From the NCBI RefSeq assembly GCF_026619435.1, contig NZ_JAOVZQ010000001.1, forward strand, positions 4,223,501 to 4,287,500: a stretch of DNA of 64,000 nucleotides, written 5' to 3'. Position 1 is the first letter of the stretch; each line of letters begins with the position of its first letter. Positions 42,769 through 50,938 of the stretch are shown piece by piece. The DNA comes from Hoeflea ulvae (lineage in GTDB: Bacteria > Pseudomonadota > Alphaproteobacteria > Rhizobiales > Rhizobiaceae). A program made the position numbers and the translations under genes. A model generated the notes under the pieces. The model saw only the letters and a list, made by a program, of their open reading frames with translations. It was not told the DNA's origin and did no database searches.

Positions 42769-43506
42769 TCAGGTGGTCCACCCGCCATCGATCACATGCA
42801 ACTGGCCGGTGGTAAAGCCTGCCTCGTCGCTGGCCAGATAGGTTGCGAGTGCTGCAATCTCTTCGGGTTTGCCCAGGCGGCCCATCGGCTGGCGGTCCAG
42901 AAACGCCTTGCGGGCGGTTTCATAGTCGCCCATGGCCCGCATCCGGTCTTCCAGTGACGGGCTTTCGACAGTGCCAGGGCAGATCGCGTTGCAGCGGATG
43001 CCTTCCTTGATGAAATCGGCCGCGACCGATTTGGTCAGCCCGGCGACAGCTGCCTTGGTGGCGCTGTAGGTGAAGCGGTTGGGCGGCCCGGTGACGGCGC
43101 CCGCCACCGACGACATGTTGACGATCGAGCCGCCGCCGGCAGCCCGCATGCCCGGCAGCACGGCGCGGATCATGTGGAACATCGACTTGACGTTGAGATC
43201 GAAGGCGAAATCCCATTCCTCCTCGGTGGCATCAAGGATCGAGCCGGCATGGACGAAGCCCGCGCAGTTGAACAGCACATCGATCTGGCCGATATCCGCC
43301 ACCAGGGCTGCGATTGCGACCTTGTCGGTCACGTCGAGACGGCGGGTTTCGATTCCGGTCTCGCCATCCAATCCGGCCAGCACCTTGTCGTTGATGTCGG
43401 TGGCGATGACCCGGGCGCCTTCCTGGGCCATGCGCAACGCCGTGGCCTTGCCGATGCCCTGGGCACTTGCTGTTGCAAGAACGGTCTTGCCCTTCAATCT
43501 CTGCAT
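42769..43506 (-). CDS. Short-chain dehydrogenase, 2-keto-3-deoxy-L-fuconate dehydrogenase-like
   Basis: 245-aa NAD(P)-dependent SDR. ASAQGIG (cofactor loop) is at 13-19, Ser near 133, Tyr147 and Lys151 in YSATK, and it ends in VIDGGW. The sequence resembles human DHRS6/BDH2 and bacterial 2-keto-3-deoxy-L-fuconate dehydrogenases (TRRLDVTDK, FNCAGFVHAGSILD, IRCNAICPGTVESPSLEDRM). Expected reaction: oxidation of a 2-keto-3-deoxy sugar acid at C4, feeding the FAH hydrolase next door. ATG 43506 follows GGAG; a TTG at 43518 is rejected. Last gene of the minus-strand run that begins with the binding-protein gene at 52240. Confidence 0.88.
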   Translation of the reverse strand: MQRLKGKTVLATASAQGIGKATALRMAQEGARVIATDINDKVLAGLDGETGIETRRLDVTDKVAIAALVADIGQIDVLFNCAGFVHAGSILDATEEEWDFAFDLNVKSMFHMIRAVLPGMRAAGGGSIVNMSSVAGAVTGPPNRFTYSATKAAVAGLTKSVAADFIKEGIRCNAICPGTVESPSLEDRMRAMGDYETARKAFLDRQPMGRLGKPEEIAALATYLASDEAGFTTGQLHVIDGGWTT

Positions 43507-43529
43507 TTCAGTCTCCAAGAAAAACGGAT

Positions 43530-44729
43530 CTACGCGGCCGGAAGGCAGGCAGGCCCGATGGGGTCAAATGATTTATAGGTCAGAATGAATTCCCGGTGTC
43601 CCAGGGCTTCCGATTTTGTCGGCGCGCCCGCAGCCACATTGACCACAGTGTCATAAATCTCGCGACCGACCTGATCAAGGCTGGCCAGGCCTTCAATGAT
43701 GGCGCCGGCATTGACATCCATGTCGTCACTCATGGCGCTCCAGGTGTCGGGATTGGCGCAGATCTTGATCACCGGCGAGATTGCCGATCCGACCACCGAC
43801 CCGCGCCCGGTGACAAACAGGGTCAGATGCGCGCCGCTGGCGATCATCTCGACGATCTCGGCATTGTCGGAAATATTGGGAAAGCCGAAGCGCACCTCGC
43901 CGTCGGGAACAACATCCATAAGATAAAGCCCGCCACGCGGCGGCACATCGCCGGGTTTGATCAGCCCCGAGATCGGCGAATCGCCGGATTTCACATAGGC
44001 GCCGAGCGATTTCTCCTCGATTGTCGAGAGCCCGCCGGTGGCATTGCCGGCAGCGAAACTGCCATAGCCGAGCGTGTCGTAATAATGCGCCGCCTTGGCC
44101 ACGGCAGCGCGCAGCTCATCGGCCAGTTCCGGCGTTTCGGCCCGCGCGGCCATCACCTCCTCGCAGCCGATCAGTTCGCCGGTCTCCTCGAAAATGCAGG
44201 CCGCCCCTTGCGCCACCAGCAGGTCGAACGCCTTGCCGGCGGCCGGATTGCCGCTGATGCCGCTGGTGCCGTCCGAGCCGCCGCAGATGGTGCCGACCAC
44301 CAGTTCGCTGATCGCCATCGGAACGCGCGGCACGTCGGCAACCTTGTCCAGCGCCTCCCTCACCCATTCGCGCCCGGTGGCAATGGACTTGGCCGTACCC
44401 TTGTTCATCTGGATCACCAGCGTCCTGACCGGCCGGCCGGAGGCCTCGATGGCATTGTGCAGCCGTGGCTTGTTGAAGCTCTCGCAGCCCAGCGAAATCA
44501 GCAGCGCGCCGGCCACATTCGGATGCGTGCACAGTCGCTCCATCATCACCTGGGCATATTCATTGGGGAAACAGCCGGGAAAGCCGATGACCTGGACATC
44601 GTGATCGCGGAAATCCTGGGCGATTTCCGAGGCGACGAAATGCGCGCATTCGACCAGATAGGCCACGACGATGGTGTTGCGGATGCCCTTGCGGCCGTCC
44701 TTGCGCTGGTAGCCGATGATGCCGCTCAT
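43530..44729 (-). CDS. UxaA-family sugar-acid dehydratase, large subunit
   Basis: 399-aa protein of the altronate/galactarate dehydratase C-terminal family (UxaA/GarD large part). Typical elements are GYQRKDGRKGIRNTIVV at the N-terminus, GCESFNKP, GTICGGSDGTSGISGNPAAG and the GAHLTLFVTGRGSVVGSAISPVIKICANP region. UxaA enzymes use iron to dehydrate sugar acids. Here the small SAF domain is a separate gene directly upstream (ATGA overlap), as also seen in (2R)-sulfolactate sulfo-lyase SuyAB. In this sugar-acid cluster dehydration of an aldonate is the likelier role. Substrate unknown. Confidence 0.88.
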   Translation of the reverse strand: MSGIIGYQRKDGRKGIRNTIVVAYLVECAHFVASEIAQDFRDHDVQVIGFPGCFPNEYAQVMMERLCTHPNVAGALLISLGCESFNKPRLHNAIEASGRPVRTLVIQMNKGTAKSIATGREWVREALDKVADVPRVPMAISELVVGTICGGSDGTSGISGNPAAGKAFDLLVAQGAACIFEETGELIGCEEVMAARAETPELADELRAAVAKAAHYYDTLGYGSFAAGNATGGLSTIEEKSLGAYVKSGDSPISGLIKPGDVPPRGGLYLMDVVPDGEVRFGFPNISDNAEIVEMIASGAHLTLFVTGRGSVVGSAISPVIKICANPDTWSAMSDDMDVNAGAIIEGLASLDQVGREIYDTVVNVAAGAPTKSEALGHREFILTYKSFDPIGPACLPAA

Positions 44730-45037
44730 GATGCTTCCCTTTCCACGCCGTCATTGTCGCGCAGCGAATAGGTCGGCGTGTAGTCGCTGCGGATATTGTG
44801 GACATGCACATGCCGACCGGCCGCGATGTCGGCGGTGGCGCGGCCGATCGGCATGCCGTATTTGACGATGACATCGCCGGAGGCAATCGCTCTGGCGGCC
44901 ACCTTGTGGGCGCGCGCAATGGTCTCGGCCAGCACCAGGTCGTGGCCGTCCACAGAGATCGAGGTGCCCGCTTCCACCGTCTTCAGGGCCACTAGCACAT
45001 TGTCGTCTGCATGCAGGCGCAAAAACGCATTCATCAT
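44726..45037 (-). CDS. UxaA-family dehydratase, small subunit (SAF domain)
   Basis: 103-aa SAF-domain protein equivalent to the N-terminal part of altronate dehydratase. It contains [15 protein letters not shown] and the metal-site region [11 protein letters not shown] near 42-52, with HVHVHNI close to the C-terminus. It overlaps the large-subunit gene and the MaoC gene by 3-4 bp. Either of two consecutive ATGs (45037, 45034) could start it; the first is used. Probably forms a two-subunit dehydratase with the next gene. Confidence 0.87.
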   Translation of the reverse strand: MMNAFLRLHADDNVLVALKTVEAGTSISVDGHDLVLAETIARAHKVAARAIASGDVIVKYGMPIGRATADIAAGRHVHVHNIRSDYTPTYSLRDNDGVEREAS

Positions 45038-45486
45038 CCGGCGTCCTTCATCTCGACCAGCAGGATATGATCGGTCGCCAGAACCGTCTCGCCCTTCTGG
45101 TTGATGATCTCGCAGCGTTCGATCACCTGTCCCTGCCCGGGCCGTTTCGGATCCGGCTTTTTCTCCGAGATCGTCACCCGGGTGTGGATCGTGTCGCCGA
45201 TGAACACCGGCCGGATGAAGCGCAGCCGGTCATAGCCATAGGAGAAGGCCACCGGATTGATAACGCTGGCGGTGAGCCCGATGCCGATGGAAAACACCAT
45301 CGTGCCATGTGCAATGCGCTGGCCGAACGGCAGCGTCTTGCAGAATTCGGCATCTAGATGATGCGGAAAGAAATCACCGGTATGGCCGGCATGGACCACG
45401 AAATCGGTTTCGGTCATGGTCCGCCCCACGGTCTCGCGGGTGGCGCCAAGCTGGTAGTCTTCGTAATAGGTCTTTTCGGTATGCAT
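45034..45486 (-). CDS. MaoC-like (hotdog) dehydratase, copy 1
   Basis: 150-aa single hotdog domain of the MaoC/R-specific enoyl-CoA hydratase type. The hydratase-2 motif is intact: GDFFPHHLD with Asp38 and His43 (D-x4-H). The segment [23 protein letters not shown] is nearly identical to one in the second MaoC protein at 52475-52978. The family reversibly dehydrates hydroxyacyl-CoA esters (for example mesaconyl-CoA hydratase). Its presence among sugar-acid genes with CoA-transferases suggests a CoA-thioester step. It overlaps the small dehydratase subunit and follows the oxidoreductase by 3 bp, so it is cotranscribed. Confidence 0.88.
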   Translation of the reverse strand: MHTEKTYYEDYQLGATRETVGRTMTETDFVVHAGHTGDFFPHHLDAEFCKTLPFGQRIAHGTMVFSIGIGLTASVINPVAFSYGYDRLRFIRPVFIGDTIHTRVTISEKKPDPKRPGQGQVIERCEIINQKGETVLATDHILLVEMKDAG

Positions 45487-45489
45487 GTT

Positions 45490-46569
45490 CTAGTCCTTGC
45501 TGGCCAGCGGCGTGGCGGGGGATGCGCTGCTGCGGTAGGCGGCCTCGACCAGCGCCATGGTGTCCCGGGCATCCTCGACACTCGAGATCAGGCTCTCCTC
45601 CTCGCCGGTGGCAAAGCGCTGCATCTGCGCCATCCGGTGGGTGAAGGCGTCCGGGAACCAGGCGCCCTCAAGCGGGATCTGCTGCCAGTCTCCGCCGGTG
45701 TTGAGCCACAGCTCATCGGGCTCGCCGCGCGGATAGTCGAGATTGACGCCGAGCTTGACATAGGCGGCGCCCTCGAGCCCGCAGATGCGGAACTCGCAGG
45801 CCTGGAACTTGCGCCCGAAGGAATGGTTGTGGTTGATCGACAGCGCACAACGTACCCGGTCGCCATAATCGAGGATCGCCGATGTCCGGGTCTGGGCGAT
45901 CGTCGATGAGGGATGGCCGATGCTCTTGGCGTGCACGCCCTCGGGATTGCCCAGAATGCTGCGGACGAAATCGAGATAATGGATCGAATGCAGCGAGAGC
46001 TCCACCCGTGGAGCCTTTTCCAGAAATGTCCACAAATGCCAGGGCGTGTCGAGCGCCAGCCAGGCGTCGAAATCCACCACTTCACCAAGCAGGCCCTGGT
46101 CGATGGCATCGCGCAAAGCCAGCATCATCGGCGAAAACCGCAGCTGGAAATTTACCGCGGCGCGGAGCTTGCGGGCGCGGCAGATGTGAAGGATCTCGCT
46201 GGCGCCGGCCAGATCACTGCCCATCGGCTTTTGCAACAGCACCGGCGCGCCTTCGGGCAACAGCCGCAGGATGCCGGCATGGGCGTCGGGCGGTGTCGCC
46301 AGATCAAACACCACGCCATCCTGGGAGGCAGCGGCTTCGGGCGTGTCATAGGCGGTGATGCCCCAGACCTCGGCCAGCGCCCGCGCCTTGGCGAGGTCGG
46401 GATCATAGATGCCGCGCACCGGGAAACCGCCATTGCGGTAGGCCGGCAAATGCGCGTCGGTGACAATCGAACCGGCGCCGAAGATGACGACCGGCATCGG
46501 CTGCGCCAGGCGCGGCCAGCTCTGCCTGAGTTCGGGTATTGATGGTTTCTCAGTCAAGGTGAAACACAT
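45490..46569 (-). CDS. Gfo/Idh/MocA-family oxidoreductase
   Basis: 359-aa NAD(P)-dependent sugar/inositol dehydrogenase-type protein. A Rossmann motif (VVIFGAGSIVTDAHLPAY, residues 27-44), LLQKPMG in place of the usual EKP motif, and a His-rich catalytic segment SLHSIHYLDF are seen. Family members oxidise or epimerise sugars. In this cluster it could oxidise the imported aldose or its mutarotated form to a lactone. The Gln-for-Glu change in EKP is noteworthy but not disqualifying. The start overlaps the mutarotase gene by 20 bp; GGAGG abuts the ATG, so a downstream TTG at 46557 or ATG near residue 25 are alternatives. Confidence 0.82.
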   Translation of the reverse strand: MCFTLTEKPSIPELRQSWPRLAQPMPVVIFGAGSIVTDAHLPAYRNGGFPVRGIYDPDLAKARALAEVWGITAYDTPEAAASQDGVVFDLATPPDAHAGILRLLPEGAPVLLQKPMGSDLAGASEILHICRARKLRAAVNFQLRFSPMMLALRDAIDQGLLGEVVDFDAWLALDTPWHLWTFLEKAPRVELSLHSIHYLDFVRSILGNPEGVHAKSIGHPSSTIAQTRTSAILDYGDRVRCALSINHNHSFGRKFQACEFRICGLEGAAYVKLGVNLDYPRGEPDELWLNTGGDWQQIPLEGAWFPDAFTHRMAQMQRFATGEEESLISSVEDARDTMALVEAAYRSSASPATPLASKD

Positions 46570-46879
46570 CCTCCATCATCGCCCACCACTCGCCGTCGGC
46601 GCGGCTTTCGAGCGGCGCCTGAAGCGGCATGCAGACATCCCACCAGCGCTGGGTTTCCGGGTCAGCCGCCATTTTCGCGGCATCGGCGGCGAAATCCTCG
46701 CCGTGATATTCCCAATAGCCGAACAGCAGGTTTTCCGGCTCACGCAGAAAGATCGTGTAGTTGCGGATATTGCATTCGCTGATCCTGGCCAGCACGCCCG
46801 GCCAGACATCGGCGTGGAGTGCCTTGTACTCGGCAATCGTCTCAGGCTTCAGTCCGATCACCATTCCCATGCGCTGCAT
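46550..46879 (-). CDS. L-rhamnose/L-fucose mutarotase family protein
   Basis: 109-aa small ferredoxin-like-fold protein (RhaM/YiiL, formerly DUF718). It shows MGMVIGLKPETIAEYKALHADVWPGVL with the conserved Tyr and His, NYTIFLREPENLLFGYWEYHG, and WWDVCMPLQAPL. These enzymes interconvert alpha and beta anomers of L-rhamnose or L-fucose. Its presence with 2-keto-3-deoxyfuconate-like enzymes is the main sequence hint that the cluster's substrate is a 6-deoxyhexose or a stereochemically similar sugar. It lies 9 bp after the enolase-superfamily gene. Confidence 0.88.
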   Translation of the reverse strand: MQRMGMVIGLKPETIAEYKALHADVWPGVLARISECNIRNYTIFLREPENLLFGYWEYHGEDFAADAAKMAADPETQRWWDVCMPLQAPLESRADGEWWAMMEDVFHLD

Positions 46880-46888
46880 GATGTCCTC

Positions 46889-48001
46889 CTAGGCCCTGAT
46901 GTCGACAGACAGGCCGTCAATCTTCGAAGCGGCAATTGCGTCCCAGTCCCAGGCAATGCCGAGGCCCGGCTCGGAGGACGGAATGGCCCGGCCATCCTCC
47001 ATCTCCATCCCCTGCGTGGTCAGTGTATCAAGCTGCGGAATGTATTCCAGCCAGGGCGCATTGGGGATGGCGCAGACCAGGCTGACATGCAGTTCCATCA
47101 GGAAATGCGGACAGACCGGCACATTCTGCGCTTCGGCCATGTGGGCAACCTTGAGCCAGGGCGTGATGCCGCCGATGCGGGCGACGTCGACCTGCACGAT
47201 CGACGCGCCGCCGAGTGTCAGGTAATCCTTGAACTGGCTGATTGAATACATGCTCTCGCCGACTGCGATCGGAACACTTGTGGATGCGGCCAGCCGCACA
47301 TGCTCCATCACGTCATCAGCCGGCATCGGTTCCTCGAACCAGGCAATGTCATGCCGCTCGAGCATGCGGGCGCGCCGCATTGCCTCGGCCCGGGTAAAGC
47401 CCTGATTGGCGTCGGTCATGATCTCGTAGCCGGGGCCGACGGCCTCGCGCACGGCGCGCAACCGGGCGTCATCCTCGCTCAGATGCGGACGGCCGATCTT
47501 GATTTTCGAGCCGGAAAATCCCTTGGCCTGCGCTTCCAGCGCATCATCGACCAGCGCCTGGGTTTCGATATGCAGCCAGCCGCCCTCGGTGGTGTACATC
47601 GGTACGCTGTCCTTGGCGCCGCCGGCCATCTTGTAAAGCGGCAGCCGCGCCCGGCGGCAACGCAGATCCCACAGCGCGGTATCGACTGCGGCCAGCGCCA
47701 GCGAGGTGATCGCGCCAACCGCCGTGGCATGGGTGGAAAACAGCAATGTGCGCCAGATGCGCTCGATGTTGTCGGCATCCATCCCCAGCAATTGCGGCAC
47801 CAGCGTATCGCGCAGCAGAGACATGATCGCCGGCCCGCCCTGCCCGATCGTGTAGCTGTAGCCGGTCCCGGTGGCGCCGTCGGAATCGGTGATGCGCAGG
47901 ATCGGCGTTTCCTGGCTGACAAAGGACTGGATCGCGTCGGTGCGGCGGACCTTGGGCTTGAGGTCGACCATGGAGATTTCAATGCGCTCGATAATGGCCA
48001 T
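46889..48001 (-). CDS. Enolase-superfamily sugar-acid dehydratase (mandelate racemase group)
   Basis: 370-aa mandelate racemase/muconate-lactonising-enzyme family protein. The whole mandelate-racemase-type active site can be read: Lys166 and Lys168 (KIKIG), metal ligands Asp197 (DANQG), Glu223 (FEEP), Glu249 (GES), the Asp272-His299 dyad, and Glu319. The two-Lys/His-Asp pattern is shared by sugar-acid dehydratases such as fuconate, rhamnonate and talarate/galactarate dehydratases, so abstraction of an alpha proton from an aldonate or aldarate is expected. True racemases and cycloisomerases share it too. It starts 2 bp after the ABC ATPase gene. Confidence 0.9.
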   Translation of the reverse strand: MAIIERIEISMVDLKPKVRRTDAIQSFVSQETPILRITDSDGATGTGYSYTIGQGGPAIMSLLRDTLVPQLLGMDADNIERIWRTLLFSTHATAVGAITSLALAAVDTALWDLRCRRARLPLYKMAGGAKDSVPMYTTEGGWLHIETQALVDDALEAQAKGFSGSKIKIGRPHLSEDDARLRAVREAVGPGYEIMTDANQGFTRAEAMRRARMLERHDIAWFEEPMPADDVMEHVRLAASTSVPIAVGESMYSISQFKDYLTLGGASIVQVDVARIGGITPWLKVAHMAEAQNVPVCPHFLMELHVSLVCAIPNAPWLEYIPQLDTLTTQGMEMEDGRAIPSSEPGLGIAWDWDAIAASKIDGLSVDIRA

Positions 48002-48003
48002 GA

Positions 48004-49095
48004 CTACCTCAGCGATTGTCCGGTTTCGGAATCAAACAGATGGCACTTGCTCAGATCGAGCTGGAACCGCAGCGTCTCGTCAATCGCGACGGGCCGCGGA
48101 TTGAGCATCTTGGCCTGCACCTGCTCCCCGGAGATTTCGCCGAACAGCAGCGTCTCGGCGCCCAGCGGTTCGGTCAGCGAAACGCACATCTCTATCTCGG
48201 CGCTTTCGCTGCCCTGCGGCAAGGCATGGCCCATCGGCATCAGATTGTCGGCCCTGAACCCCAGAATGACCTTGCGCCCGGCCTCGACGCCCCTGAAAGC
48301 CGAGGGCACCGGCAACCGCACATCCGAGGCCATCTCCAGCGTCTCGCCATCAGCGGCAATGGTCGCCGGGATCAGGTTCATCGGCGGCGAGCCGATAAAG
48401 GTGGCGACAAAGGTGTTGACCGGGTTCTCGAACACTTCGAGCGGCGTGCCCTGCTGCTCGATATGGCCGTCACGCATGATGACGATGCGGTCCGCAAGCG
48501 TCATCGCCTCGACCTGGTCATGGGTGACATAGATGATGGTGGTCTTGATCTTCTGGTGCAGCTTCTTGATTTCCACCCGCATCTGGGCGCGCAGCTTGGC
48601 ATCGAGATTGGACAGCGGCTCGTCAAACAGGAACACGTCGGGATGCCGGACAATGGCGCGGCCCATCGCGACCCGCTGGCGCTGCCCGCCCGAGAGTTCG
48701 GCAGGCCGGCGGTCGAGATAGTCACTGAGGCTCAGGATGGTGGCTGCCTCGTGAACCGCCGCATCAATCTCGTCTTGTGATTTCTTGGCGATTTTCAGTG
48801 TGAAGCCGAGATTTTCGCGCACCGTCATATGCGGATAGAGCGCGTAGTTCTGAAACACCATCGAGATATTGCGCGACCGCGGCGGCAGGTCATTGACCAG
48901 CGCGTCACCGATATAGACCTCGCCACCGGATATTTTCTCCAGGCCCGCAATCATCCGCAAGGTGGTGGACTTGCCGCAACCGGAGGGGCCAACGAGAACG
49001 ACGAATTCGCCATGCGCAATATCGAGATCGATGCCGTGAACGACGCGCAGCGATCCATATTTCTTTTCTACTTCTTTGAGCTGAACCTGAGCCAT
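48004..49095 (-). CDS. Sugar ABC transporter ATPase (UgpC/MalK type)
   Basis: 363-aa ATPase with an N-terminal nucleotide-binding domain (Walker [10 protein letters not shown] at 36-44, LSGGQRQR, Walker [12 protein letters not shown], switch His in YVTHDQ) and a C-terminal OB-fold (MalK/TOBE) regulatory domain from about residue 240. It energises the adjacent permease for a sugar or sugar acid. It lies 2 bp after the permease gene and 2 bp before the enolase-superfamily gene. ATPases of this class are sometimes shared among transporters. Confidence 0.94.
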   Translation of the reverse strand: MAQVQLKEVEKKYGSLRVVHGIDLDIAHGEFVVLVGPSGCGKSTTLRMIAGLEKISGGEVYIGDALVNDLPPRSRNISMVFQNYALYPHMTVRENLGFTLKIAKKSQDEIDAAVHEAATILSLSDYLDRRPAELSGGQRQRVAMGRAIVRHPDVFLFDEPLSNLDAKLRAQMRVEIKKLHQKIKTTIIYVTHDQVEAMTLADRIVIMRDGHIEQQGTPLEVFENPVNTFVATFIGSPPMNLIPATIAADGETLEMASDVRLPVPSAFRGVEAGRKVILGFRADNLMPMGHALPQGSESAEIEMCVSLTEPLGAETLLFGEISGEQVQAKMLNPRPVAIDETLRFQLDLSKCHLFDSETGQSLR

Positions 49096-49097
49096 GA

Positions 49098-50864
49098 CTA
49101 TCCCTTGACGCCTCCGAATGTGAGGCCTGCAATGAGGTGCTTCTGGATGATGAAGGTGAGGATCAAGGCGGGGATGATCATCACCACCGCCAATGCCGAC
49201 ATGCCGCCCCAGTTCAGCGTGAACTCCGAGGTGAAGTCGAGCAGCCCGACCGGCATGGTCTTGGAGTTCACCGAGCGGGTGAGCTGGCTGGCCAGCGCAT
49301 ATTCATTCCAGGAGGTGAGGAAGGCGAAAATGCCGGCCGAGGCGACGCCTGCCTTGGCGACAGGAAACTCGACTTTCCAGAACGCCTGCCAGCGTGTGCA
49401 GCCATCGATCTCGGCGGCTTCGGCCAGTTCGCGCGGCACCTGTCGGAAGAACCCGTCGATGAGCCAGATCGTGAACGGCACATTCATGGCGACATAGGCC
49501 AGGATCAGCCCGAAATGAGTGTCGATGATGCCGAGCCGGGCGAAGACGATGAAGAGCGGCAGCGACAGCGCGATGCCGGGAACGGCGCGGGTCAGCATCA
49601 TGCCGACAAAGATCGCCGCCTTGCCGCGAAACTGGTAGCGCGCAAAGGCATAGCCGCCGGCCATGCCGACAAAGATGGCAATAACGGTCGAGGTGATCGA
49701 GATGATCAGCGAATTGGTGAAATAGCGGACCACCGGAATACCGCCCTCGCCAAGTGCTCCGAACATGGCGCGGTAATGATCGAGATTGAGCTCGTTGGGA
49801 ATCCAGACCGGCGGCTTGGCCATGATCTCGACCGTCGGGCGGAACGAATTGAGCACCACCCAGAGCCCCGGCAGGCAGATGATCGACATCGCCACGAACA
49901 GGGTAACGAAATGCAGGATGGCAAGAGCCCGACGGTTCAGCCGATGTTTGGCGTTGAGTTCCATCTGATCAGCCCCCATTCCGACAATTTGACGCGACGC
50001 ACTGAGCTTGCGGAAGAAGAAGATGGTGAAGAAGATCGCCAGCACGATGGAGATATAGCCCATGGCATTGGCCAGCCCCATCTTGGCGTCGACATAGCCG
50101 GTGCGCGCCAGCATGGTCCAGATCAGTTCGGTGCGGTGCGCCGGACCGCCATTGGTCATGATCTTGACGATGTCATAGGCCCGCGCCACATCCAGGCTGC
50201 GGATGGCCAGCGCAATATTGATGAACGGCATGATGAAGGGCAGCGTGATGTGGCGAAAGGTCTGCCACGAAGTGCATCCATCCACCTGGGCCGCCTCCAG
50301 CGGATCCCGCGGCACGGCGAAAAGCCCGGCCAGGATGAGGATCGCGAAGACCGAGGTCGACATCCACACCTCGGCAAAGATGATGGCGAACATCGCCAGC
50401 TTGCCATCGACCAGCCAGGGGATGGCGGCTTCGGTCAGGCCCAGAGATTGCAGGGCATTGTTCATCAGGCCGATATTGTCATTGAAGATGAACTTGAACT
50501 GGAAGCCGACCAGGATCGGCGAAAACATCATCGGAAACATCATGATGGTTCGCAGGCCGCGCTGGCCCCACGTCACCTTGTTGACCAGCAGCGCCAGTCC
50601 GAGACCCAGCAGCATTTCCAGATTGAGCGCCACGGTGAGCAGGAAAACGGTCCGGCCGAAGGCCCACCAGAACCCGGCATCGCCGAACAGCCGCACATAG
50701 TTGCGCAGGCCGATCCAGGAGAAGATGCTCTCCGGCCGGGTCAGGCGGTAGGCGGTGAAGCTCGAATAGAATGAGAAAAGCAGTGGCACCAGCACCACCG
50801 CCGCCAGGATGATCAGCGCCGGCAACAGGAGGCTAAGCCAGGGCGGCAAATTGAACCGTCGCAT
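49098..50864 (-). CDS. Sugar ABC transporter permease, MalF-like and MalG-like domains in one frame
   Basis: 588-aa frame containing two complete binding-protein-dependent permease domains: a MalF-like part (about 1-295, EAA loop [11 protein letters not shown] at 190-200) and a MalG-like part (about 301-588, EAA loop [11 protein letters not shown] from 482). Each has six or so hydrophobic segments. Normally these are separate genes. The join passes a G5 run (C5 at 49973-49977). One extra G would end the first protein at TGA 49971-49969 (298 aa) and leave ATG 49964, 4 bp later, as a normal start for a 288-aa second permease ([12 protein letters not shown]). So either a real fusion or a one-base deletion. 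Function as the membrane channel of this sugar transporter is secure either way. Confidence 0.88.
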   Translation of the reverse strand: MRRFNLPPWLSLLLPALIILAAVVLVPLLFSFYSSFTAYRLTRPESIFSWIGLRNYVRLFGDAGFWWAFGRTVFLLTVALNLEMLLGLGLALLVNKVTWGQRGLRTIMMFPMMFSPILVGFQFKFIFNDNIGLMNNALQSLGLTEAAIPWLVDGKLAMFAIIFAEVWMSTSVFAILILAGLFAVPRDPLEAAQVDGCTSWQTFRHITLPFIMPFINIALAIRSLDVARAYDIVKIMTNGGPAHRTELIWTMLARTGYVDAKMGLANAMGYISIVLAIFFTIFFFRKLSASRQIVGMGADQMELNAKHRLNRRALAILHFVTLFVAMSIICLPGLWVVLNSFRPTVEIMAKPPVWIPNELNLDHYRAMFGALGEGGIPVVRYFTNSLIISITSTVIAIFVGMAGGYAFARYQFRGKAAIFVGMMLTRAVPGIALSLPLFIVFARLGIIDTHFGLILAYVAMNVPFTIWLIDGFFRQVPRELAEAAEIDGCTRWQAFWKVEFPVAKAGVASAGIFAFLTSWNEYALASQLTRSVNSKTMPVGLLDFTSEFTLNWGGMSALAVVMIIPALILTFIIQKHLIAGLTFGGVKG

Positions 50865-50883
50865 TTGATATCCCGCATTGCAT

Positions 50884-50922
50884 GAGAAAAGGGCGGAGCC
50901 GGCCGCTTGGGTCGGCTCCGCC
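50884..50922 (-). terminator. Hairpin with U-rich tail between binding-protein and permease genes
   Basis: Perfect 10-bp stem (arms 50913-50922 and 50892-50901; CGGCTCCGCC on the plus strand pairs with GGCGGAGCCG). On the minus strand it is followed by CTTTTCTC. It lies 16 bp after the binding-protein stop, so a partial terminator lowering permease expression is likely. Confidence 0.65.
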
Positions 50923-50938
50923 AGCCTTGGGAGGCCGG

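Noticed and set aside
43530-45037. (2R)-sulfolactate sulfo-lyase SuyAB
   Set aside because: The two-gene split matches SuyAB, but no sulfonate transport or oxidation genes are nearby, and the surroundings are sugar-acid enzymes, so a sugar-acid dehydratase is preferred.
49137-50774. 545-aa open frame on the plus strand
   Set aside because: Antisense to the permease gene; Asp/His/Gln-rich shadow typical of GC-rich DNA.
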